Positions 1-4,186 of a stretch of 10,969 nucleotides of DNA are shown here, one piece after another. The translations under genes and the position numbers were made by a program. The stretch is from Chroococcidiopsidaceae cyanobacterium CP_BM_RX_35 (lineage in GTDB: Bacteria; Cyanobacteriota; Cyanobacteriia; Cyanobacteriales; Chroococcidiopsidaceae). The stretch spans positions 1 to 10,969 of the forward strand of contig JAFAVL010000327.1 of NCBI GenBank assembly GCA_019242465.1. The letters run 5' to 3'. The notes under the pieces are model-generated. The model ran no database searches and had not been told where the DNA came from. It worked only from the letters and a program-made list of their open reading frames with translations. The stretch's first letter is position 1. Each line of letters starts with the position of its first letter.

Positions 1-1
1 A

Positions 2-685
2 GCAGCCCAAGAGGTTTTGCAGCTCCTAATAGCCAAGCAATTACCTGAGGCACGGGTGACTTTAAGCCGTTACGTTGGTCGGGATACAGAAAATCTTTCT
101 GAGCCAGAAATTCTGCGAGCAGTTTTAGAGACGGTAGCGGAAAACGCCACAGATGGGGTGATGGCTCCACTGTTTTACGCACTAGTCGGGGCATTTTTGC
201 CAGTCATTGGCTGCGTTCCCCTAGCTCTAGCCTATAAAGCCGCGAGTACCCTAGATTCCATGGTTGGATATAAGGAAGCCCCCTACACCGATTGGGGTTG
301 GTTCAGCGCGCGGCTGGAGGATAGGCTAACTTGGCTGCCCTGTCGGTTAACAGTGATGACCTTAGCGCTACTATCTGGAAAGCCACGCCAGGTTTGGCAA
401 ATCTGTCGGCGGGATGCGATAAAAGACCCTAGTCCTAATTCTGGTTGGAGTGAGTGTGCCTATGCAGCTGTGCTAGATGTCCAACTAGGGGGTATGAACT
501 GGTATCGCGGGGTTCTCAAACATAAACCTCTTTTAGGAAACCCCATTTGTCCCATCACGCCAGAACAAGTTTACCAAGCTTTGCAACTAACTCGGTATTG
601 CTTTTTAATCTGGCTGGGAGTGGCGTTAGCATTCGGTTACGCTTCTAATCTAGAGTTCTATCCTTATGCCTACCAAAGTCGTTGA
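2..685 (+). CDS. cobD: Adenosylcobinamide-phosphate synthase CobD/CbiB, 5' end missing
   Basis: This is the C-terminal 227 residues of the integral membrane enzyme that attaches aminopropanol (or its phosphate) to adenosylcobyric acid in cobalamin biosynthesis; the family is usually a little over 300 residues. The reading frame is open from the left edge, so the gene begins outside the window. A TTG at 17 is not the true start, because family-like sequence continues upstream of it. Family hallmarks seen are VGRDTENL, the conserved block [14 protein letters not shown] (visible residues 43-56), then a [13 protein letters not shown] segment and [11 protein letters not shown]. Hydrophobic stretches follow both conserved blocks, and another lies near the C-terminus, as expected for a membrane protein. 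The last 20 nt overlap the start of pyrR, suggesting co-transcription. Identification is firm; the upstream partner genes are unknown. Confidence 0.93.
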   Translation, partial: AAQEVLQLLIAKQLPEARVTLSRYVGRDTENLSEPEILRAVLETVAENATDGVMAPLFYALVGAFLPVIGCVPLALAYKAASTLDSMVGYKEAPYTDWGWFSARLEDRLTWLPCRLTVMTLALLSGKPRQVWQICRRDAIKDPSPNSGWSECAYAAVLDVQLGGMNWYRGVLKHKPLLGNPICPITPEQVYQALQLTRYCFLIWLGVALAFGYASNLEFYPYAYQSR

Positions 686-1199
686 AATTTTATCGCCAGC
701 AGAGATCCGCCGTACCCTGACTCGTCTTGCCTCCCAAGTGGTAGAAAGATCGCGAGACTTGTCAGCACTCGCAATTCTAGGTATTTACACGAGAGGCGTT
801 TTCTTGGGTCATATATTGGCGCGTCAGATTGAGATGCTTGAAGGAGTTACAGTCCCAGTAGGGGCGATAGACATTACATTCTACCGAGATGACTTAGATC
901 GGATCGGGGTAAGAACTCCGGCTAAAACCGATATTCCCTTCGATCTAACTGGCAAAACAGTTTTGTTGGTAGACGATGTGATCTACAAGGGACGCACGAT
1001 TCGAGCCGCACTGAACGCAGTGAACGAGTATGGTAGACCAGCAGCTATTTGGTTAGCTGTATTAGTGGATCGAGGTCATCGTGAATTGCCAATACACCCA
1101 GACTTTACTGGCAAGTACCTGCCTACTGCTAAGGAAGAAAAGGTCAAGGTTTACATCCAAGATTTGGATGGGCGGGATGCGGTGGAATTGATTAGCTAA
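666..1199 (+). CDS. pyrR: PyrR, bifunctional pyr operon regulator / uracil phosphoribosyltransferase
   Basis: PyrR belongs to the type I phosphoribosyltransferases. In Bacillus it binds pyr mRNA in response to UMP/UTP and also converts uracil plus PRPP to UMP. The 177 residues match the usual length of about 180. Seen: the PRPP-binding loop [12 protein letters not shown] (residues 100-111), the GIYTRG segment (39-44), DITFYRDD (69-76), and the PyrR-specific tail [18 protein letters not shown] (133-150). The ATG at 666 lies inside the end of cobD with a 20-nt overlap, so translation may be coupled to it. No pyr biosynthetic gene and no PyrR-type attenuator is visible nearby. In this organism the protein may therefore act mainly as an enzyme or on targets elsewhere; that is inference. 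Identification is very secure. Confidence 0.96.
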   Translation: MPTKVVEILSPAEIRRTLTRLASQVVERSRDLSALAILGIYTRGVFLGHILARQIEMLEGVTVPVGAIDITFYRDDLDRIGVRTPAKTDIPFDLTGKTVLLVDDVIYKGRTIRAALNAVNEYGRPAAIWLAVLVDRGHRELPIHPDFTGKYLPTAKEEKVKVYIQDLDGRDAVELIS

Positions 1200-1207
1200 T
1201 TCTGCCA

Positions 1208-1237
1208 GCATCCTTAGCTACGTAGCTTTACGGATGT
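1208..1237 (+). terminator. Possible weak terminator hairpin downstream of pyrR
   Basis: GCATCC (1208-1213) can pair with GGATGT (1232-1237, one G-T wobble) around an internal perfect palindrome AGCTACGTAGCT (1216-1227). It begins about 8 nt after the pyrR stop codon, where a terminator would be expected. No T-tract follows, so this may be an mRNA 3'-end stem rather than a canonical intrinsic terminator. Confidence 0.4.
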
Positions 1238-1496
1238 GGGAATTACGTATAATCTCTTAGGTTCTCTCCATCTCTAGCTGAGAAAACCAGTATTTTCCAG
1301 GTATCTTTTACTAACTTATTTAAGGTAGATTAAATGGCAATATAGCTATTTAACAAAGCTGCTTTTAAACACCTGACTTTATAAAAATCAGTAATTCTTG
1401 CGGCTGTATTTTAAGGAATACCTTTATCCTCAAACAAAGCATGATATTTCTATGATTTTACCTGATTTCATTTAGAGATATACGAATCTTTTAACG

Positions 1497-1525
1497 TTGA
1501 CAAAATTTGCTTGATTGTTTAAGAT
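1497..1525 (+). promoter_or_regulatory. Sigma70-type promoter upstream of the beta-helix gene
   Basis: A perfect -35 hexamer TTGACA (1497-1502) is followed after exactly 17 nt by TAAGAT (1520-1525), which matches the -10 consensus at five of six positions. Transcription would start near 1532, giving a 5' leader of roughly 250 nt before the GTG at 1780. It is the best vegetative promoter match I found in the window. The spacing is seen directly; its use is inferred. Confidence 0.65.
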
Positions 1526-1532
1526 TCTACGA

Positions 1533-1548
1533 GCAGACAAAAATCTGC
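1533..1548 (+). other. Hairpin at the predicted 5' end of the leader
   Basis: GCAGA (1533-1537) and TCTGC (1544-1548) form a 5-bp stem closing a CAAAAA loop. It would sit within the first few nucleotides of the transcript from the 1497-1525 promoter, a position where 5' stem-loops often stabilise mRNA. The structure is seen; the role is inferred. Confidence 0.4.
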
Positions 1549-1704
1549 AATCTAAAGCTACGGTGTGTATAACCTGATGCTATGGTGAATTATCATCCCT
1601 AAGCCTTCAGGGCAGAAATTAACGTGTTTTCTGTATTAATGGCTTAAGTTACGCGACTGAACTCACTGGGGTGGGTAAGCACGCATGAGAAATGGCTGAA
1701 TGGC

Positions 1705-1724
1705 TAGCTACCTAAGGTAGGCTA
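1705..1724 (+). other. Leader hairpin before the beta-helix gene
   Basis: TAGCTACC (1705-1712) pairs with GGTAGGCTA (1716-1724) with one bulged G, capped by a TAA triloop. It lies about 40 nt upstream of the CAGGAG ribosome site (1767-1772) and does not mask it. It could be part of a regulatory leader, but I do not recognise a known riboswitch class. Confidence 0.4.
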
Positions 1725-1779
1725 TGCAAGATTTCGCATTGTCCAAATTCCAGATCGGCTTTTACTCAGGAGTTCTCTT

Positions 1780-2895
1780 GTGAAAAATAATTCCTTGTTT
1801 CTGAATCCTCAGCTTGTGGTACTGCCTTTGTTAACCTTGCTGTTTGGTACAGGTCGAGCTTTAGCAGATTGTGCGAACCTTCAACCTTTCCAAAATAATA
1901 ATTCTAGTGGCGCTAATTATGTATCGCTTCCAACAAATACAGTTGGTGATGGAACACCGCAAAGCTGTACAGAAGCTGCTTTCACAGATGCGATAGCTCA
2001 GGGAGGATTTATTACCTTTAATTGCGGTTCTTCCCCCAATTCTCCATATACTTTGTCTCTAACTTCAGAAAAGACAATTGCGAAGGATACTGTCATTGAT
2101 GGCGGAAACAGTGTCATTTTAGATGGAGGCGGTAAAGTCCGGATATTGAGTCTGGTAGCTGTTGGTACCAACTTCGAGGCAAGGACCCCAAGCTTAACAG
2201 TTCAAAATTTAACCTTTCTCAACGGTCATGCAACTACGGACCCTAGTGATCCAGTAACTGGACAACAGAGTACTTCTCCTATAGGCGGTGGGGCGATCTA
2301 TCGATTAGGAGGCGTCCTGAACGTAATCAACAGTAATTTTGTCAACAATACAGGTCCATTAACGGGTCAGGATGAGGCGGGCGGTGCTATCTACACAGTT
2401 GGTGGAGGAACAACAACCATTTCTGGTAGCTTTTTTAAAGCCAATCGAGCTAGTAATGGTGGAGCTATAGCAGTGCTTGGCAGCGGTTTAACCATTATCG
2501 ATAGCCAAGTGGTGGGAAACCAGGCAACAGGTACTGGTGGCAACCCCGGTGACGGCGGTAATGGAGGAGGGATTTATATAGATGGAAACAATCAAACTGT
2601 TAATCTGTGTAAGGTGATTGATAACAATAACCAAGGAAATGCCTATGGTGGCGGATTGATTCGTGTGGTTGAGAACTTTAATGGTCCAACAATAATCGAT
2701 CAATCGGAATTTAATGGAAATCGGGCTGCTTTTGCGGGTGGAGTTTATTTGCAAGGCACGAATCCTTCCCTAACAAATTCGAGCGTTATCAATAATCAAG
2801 TTCAGGAAATTAATGGTATTGGTCCCGCTTTCCCTAACTTATTTGTTGTGCAAGGTTCAGTGGAAGATTTGAGTAGTGATAATATCGGTCCGTAA
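1780..2895 (+). CDS. Exported right-handed parallel beta-helix repeat protein
   Basis: A 371-residue protein starting at GTG 1780, chosen because CAGGAG (1767-1772) sits 7 nt upstream and the N-terminus is a clean signal peptide: hydrophobic LVVLPLLTLLFG (residues 12-23) and a likely type I cleavage after ALA29. The mature part opens with a Cys-bracketed segment (CTEAAFTDAI ... FNCG) and VIDGGNSVILDGGG. It continues with repeated coils rich in Gly-Gly, Asn and Ser, such as GGGAIY, GGAIY, GGAIAV, GGGIYID and GGVYL. That spacing is typical of pectate-lyase-fold or polymorphic outer membrane protein-like beta-helices. Such proteins are surface adhesins or polysaccharide-binding or -cleaving proteins; no catalytic residues can be assigned. 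There is no C-terminal membrane anchor or PEP-CTERM tail. The fold is confident; the function is unknown. Confidence 0.85.
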   Translation: MKNNSLFLNPQLVVLPLLTLLFGTGRALADCANLQPFQNNNSSGANYVSLPTNTVGDGTPQSCTEAAFTDAIAQGGFITFNCGSSPNSPYTLSLTSEKTIAKDTVIDGGNSVILDGGGKVRILSLVAVGTNFEARTPSLTVQNLTFLNGHATTDPSDPVTGQQSTSPIGGGAIYRLGGVLNVINSNFVNNTGPLTGQDEAGGAIYTVGGGTTTISGSFFKANRASNGGAIAVLGSGLTIIDSQVVGNQATGTGGNPGDGGNGGGIYIDGNNQTVNLCKVIDNNNQGNAYGGGLIRVVENFNGPTIIDQSEFNGNRAAFAGGVYLQGTNPSLTNSSVINNQVQEINGIGPAFPNLFVVQGSVEDLSSDNIGP

Positions 2896-2923
2896 CCGTG
2901 ATCGGAGTCACTGCTTTGGTTAC
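2892..2923 (+). terminator. Two-tier hairpin overlapping the stop codon of the beta-helix gene
   Basis: GTAACC (2892-2897) pairs with GGTTAC (2918-2923), enclosing a second stem GTGA (2898-2901) with TCAC (2908-2911). The TAA stop codon (2893-2895) is inside the outer stem. No T-run follows, so this may protect the 3' end or act as a weak terminator. Confidence 0.4.
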
Positions 2924-3302
2924 CATTAATCTTACTTAAGATCTGTCTTGTTTGCTAGTCACAGTTGCTGTCTCTAGAGGTAAGCACCATAGCTTCCATC
3001 TTTGAATCTTGGGAGTGTATTGAGCGGTTCAGGGAAGCAAATAGGCTCTCGCTATTCCCCAACATCCAGATACACCAAGCACTTGAAGTTTTGATTAATT
3101 CTGTACAGGCGCTTAAGCTGGCAAACGAGCAGGTAGGATAGTTGAGAGTGCAAACGGCAAATAAGCTGAGACAATATCTTGTAGTGACGCTCTAAAACTT
3201 CTTGTGTCGCAGTTACTTACAAGCTTTCTGCAAACGTTTGAGTAGTTGCATCAATAAAATTCCTGAAGTAGTATCAGGGAGGAATTGTTCTAGACGTGTT
3301 GA
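2896..3302. other. 407-nt intergenic region between the two exported-protein genes
   Basis: No confident gene. It contains the stop-proximal hairpin, a hairpin AATAG (3040-3044)/CTATT (3052-3056) extended by flanking GGG/CCC, a 58-codon ORF at 2965-3141 with no ribosome site (see findings), and the SD-associated hairpin at 3260-3280. I found no convincing -35/-10 pair for the PEP-CTERM gene, although it probably has its own promoter here. Confidence 0.6.
3260..3280 (+). promoter_or_regulatory. Hairpin covering part of the Shine-Dalgarno sequence of the PEP-CTERM gene
   Basis: TTCCTGA (3260-3266) pairs with TCAGGGA (3274-3280, one G-T wobble) around the loop AGTAGTA. The right arm contains the first half of AGGGAGGA (3276-3283), the only strong Shine-Dalgarno-like sequence before the gene. 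Folding would hide part of it, so translation may be sensitive to unfolding. The structure is seen; a regulatory effect is inferred. Confidence 0.4.
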
Positions 3303-3908
3303 GTGTCCTCTACAAAAAAACCAATGCTGCAATCTCAGGTTAGTCTTCTGTCACTAGTTACTGCGGCAACAGCTGCTTTTAGCACTGCTTTGAGTCTGAC
3401 TTCAGCTCCTGCTTTAGCAGACTCTTTTGATTTTGGTTACTCCGGTTCTGGGATCACAGCTAGTGGGATTTTGACAACCAATCCTTACGATCCATCAATC
3501 GTTAATCCAAATACTGGACAACAAACTGGTGGCTACTTGATTACAGGTATCACTGGACAAAGGAATGGAAATTCCATAGACATGTTGCTATCTCCCAATA
3601 CTGTTGGGGGGAACGATAATTTACTATTTACGATCTCTCCTTATATCGATAAGTTTGGGTTTGCTTACCAAAGTGGAGGGATAGACTACTACAACGCATT
3701 TAACGTTGCTGGAGGATACTTCGAACAATCATCGCAAACCTCTTCTGCTACACCGCTCACAAGTTTTACTATCACACCCCCATCTCCACCCCCTCCCACA
3801 CCTGTGCCTGAGCCATCAGAAGAAATGGTTGTAGTGGTGATGGGAGTATGGATTGGTGGGGCTTGGGGGCTGAGGAAGACAAAGGCTGTATTGTCTCAGC
3901 GTGCTTAA
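3303..3908 (+). CDS. PEP-CTERM sorting domain surface protein
   Basis: A 201-residue exported protein. The N-terminal signal (KK at residues 5-6, then a hydrophobic core rich in Leu, Val and Ala) ends in APALA, with cleavage before DSFDFGYSG. The core has the pattern of a known cyanobacterial/proteobacterial PEP-CTERM family: GSGITASGILTT, YLITGITGQRNG, GGNDNLLF and a following FAYQSGGIDYYN. A Pro-rich linker leads to the sorting signal: VPEPSE, a short hydrophobic helix (VVVVMGVWIGGAWGL) and basic RKTK. This tail is processed by an exosortase encoded elsewhere and directs the protein to the envelope or extracellular matrix. GTG 3303 is the first start after an in-frame TGA; ATG 3324 is the alternative and would drop the basic n-region. 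The SD-like AGGGAGGA is unusually distant (19 nt). Confidence 0.85.
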   Translation: MSSTKKPMLQSQVSLLSLVTAATAAFSTALSLTSAPALADSFDFGYSGSGITASGILTTNPYDPSIVNPNTGQQTGGYLITGITGQRNGNSIDMLLSPNTVGGNDNLLFTISPYIDKFGFAYQSGGIDYYNAFNVAGGYFEQSSQTSSATPLTSFTITPPSPPPPTPVPEPSEEMVVVVMGVWIGGAWGLRKTKAVLSQRA

Positions 3909-3945
3909 TGTATCAACCTACTGACATTGGCTCTCCTCAACAAGA

Positions 3946-3990
3946 AAGGCAGAGGGCAGAGGTATCGGACATCCTTCTGCCCTCTGCCTT
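3946..3990 (+). terminator. Perfect 15-bp inverted repeat, probable transcript-end hairpin
   Basis: AAGGCAGAGGGCAGA (3946-3960) is perfectly complementary to TCTGCCCTCTGCCTT (3976-3990), with a 15-nt loop. It lies 38 nt after the PEP-CTERM stop codon and would form a very stable GC-rich stem. Only TT ends the right arm, so it is not a textbook intrinsic terminator. It is built from heptads in opposite orientation and may have arisen as a repeat that now serves as a transcript end. Confidence 0.6.
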
Positions 3991-3993
3991 CTG
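3973..3993 (+). repeat. Three tandem CCTTCTG-type heptads
   Basis: The units are CCTTCTG (3973-3979), CCCTCTG (3980-3986) and CCTTCTG (3987-3993). Short tandem heptamer repeats of this kind are scattered through many filamentous and colonial cyanobacterial genomes. A second short array of the same unit lies about 100 nt downstream. Confidence 0.7.
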
Positions 3994-4024
3994 GCAACTG
4001 AAGGGAGCAAGGGTCTGAGTCCAA

Positions 4025-4048
4025 GGCGTGAAACTTCGTTTTCACGCC
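4025..4048 (+). repeat. 9-bp inverted repeat hairpin
   Basis: GGCGTGAAA (4025-4033) pairs perfectly with TTTCACGCC (4040-4048) around the loop CTTCGT. It shares its last two bases with the next hairpin (4047-4065), so the two stems compete only at their junction. It could be a dispersed palindromic element or part of a tandem terminator. Confidence 0.5.
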
Positions 4049-4065
4049 CTACTTATTTGGTAGGG
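4047..4065 (+). terminator. 6-bp hairpin followed by a pyrimidine-rich stretch
   Basis: CCCTAC (4047-4052) pairs with GTAGGG (4060-4065) around TTATTTG, followed by TCTCTTATCTCC. The pyrimidine-rich 3' flank makes this the most terminator-like of the tandem stems, but the tract is not a pure T-run. Confidence 0.4.
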
Positions 4066-4091
4066 TCTCTTATCTCCTAACCCATATCTTT

Positions 4092-4109
4092 CCTTCTGCC
4101 TTCTGCCTT
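4092..4109 (+). repeat. Second CCTTCTG heptad array
   Basis: Two and a half exact copies of CCTTCTG in the same unit and orientation as the array at 3973-3993. It is separated from that array by the tandem hairpins at 4025-4065. Confidence 0.65.
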
Positions 4110-4133
4110 GCTTATTCAACGAACGCTCAAAGG

Positions 4134-4161
4134 TTGGCTTACACTGCAAAAGGGATAGAAT
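4134..4161 (+). promoter_or_regulatory. Candidate promoter of the helicase gene
   Basis: TTGGCT (4134-4139) and TAGAAT (4156-4161) are separated by 16 nt and placed so that transcription would start near 4168, about 19 nt before the ATG at 4187. The last bases of the left arm of the 4148-4180 inverted repeat overlap the -10 element. The -35 is a moderate match. Confidence 0.45.
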
Positions 4162-4180
4162 ATGACACATTATCCCTTTT
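4148..4180 (+). promoter_or_regulatory. Perfect 10-bp inverted repeat just upstream of the helicase start
   Basis: AAAAGGGATA (4148-4157) and TATCCCTTTT (4171-4180) are exact inverse complements separated by 13 nt; two more T follow. The structure ends 6 nt before the helicase ATG and spans the predicted -10 and transcription start. It could be an operator for a dimeric regulator, a 5'-UTR stem occluding initiation, or an intrinsic terminator (stem plus T6) ending read-through from upstream. The sequence alone cannot decide between these. Confidence 0.55.
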
Positions 4181-4186
4181 TTGCCC

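Larger units (their letters stand above)
1200..1779. other. 580-nt intergenic region: pyrR 3' hairpin, promoter and long leader
   Basis: This A+T-rich gap holds no ORF I would defend on either strand and no tRNA. Its supportable contents are the imperfect hairpin after pyrR, the promoter at 1497-1525, and a leader of about 250 nt with several short hairpins (1533-1548, 1705-1724 and a weaker CCCT/AGGG pair near 1597-1612). A TATAAT hexamer at 1248-1253 lacks a convincing -35 element. The part between 1260 and 1490 shows nothing I can interpret beyond weak long-range pairing of AAATCAG (1385) with CTGATTT (1462). Confidence 0.7.
3909..4186. other. Hairpin- and repeat-rich gap between the PEP-CTERM gene and the helicase
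   Basis: 278 nt with no gene but four separate inverted repeats: 3946-3990, 4025-4048, 4047-4065 and 4148-4180. It also contains two sets of CCTTCTG heptads (3973-3993 and 4092-4109). The first structures probably end the PEP-CTERM transcript; the last lies over the helicase promoter. Confidence 0.7.

Noticed and set aside
1248..1253. TATAAT hexamer downstream of pyrR as a promoter
   Set aside because: No credible -35 at 16-18 nt, and no gene for more than 500 nt downstream; the 1497-1525 promoter explains the next gene better.
1672..1724. Possible c-di-GMP (GEMM-I) riboswitch in the beta-helix leader, suggested by CACGCA and a GGTAG-containing stem
   Set aside because: The conserved GCAAACC and GACGCAAAGCC core segments are absent and the pairing order does not fit the class.
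1674..2987. Shared 9-mer GGTAAGCAC at 1674-1682 and 2979-2987, upstream of both exported-protein genes
   Set aside because: One exact 9-mer shared by two gaps of roughly 580 and 400 nt is about what chance predicts, and the distances to the genes differ (about 98 and 316 nt).
3031..3060. Group II intron-like or other ribozyme domain in the 2896-3302 gap
   Set aside because: Only an ordinary short hairpin is present; no conserved catalytic triad stem or paired partner domains are visible.
3285..3350. Programmed frameshift at the A7 run (3314-3320) joining GTG 3296 to the PEP-CTERM frame
   Set aside because: It would need a +1 or -2 shift, not the common -1, and a direct GTG start at 3303 already gives a complete signal peptide.
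4181..4186. TTG start of the helicase at 4181
   Set aside because: These bases are the tail of the inverted repeat, and ATG 4187 gives the usual short N-terminus before the Q-motif.
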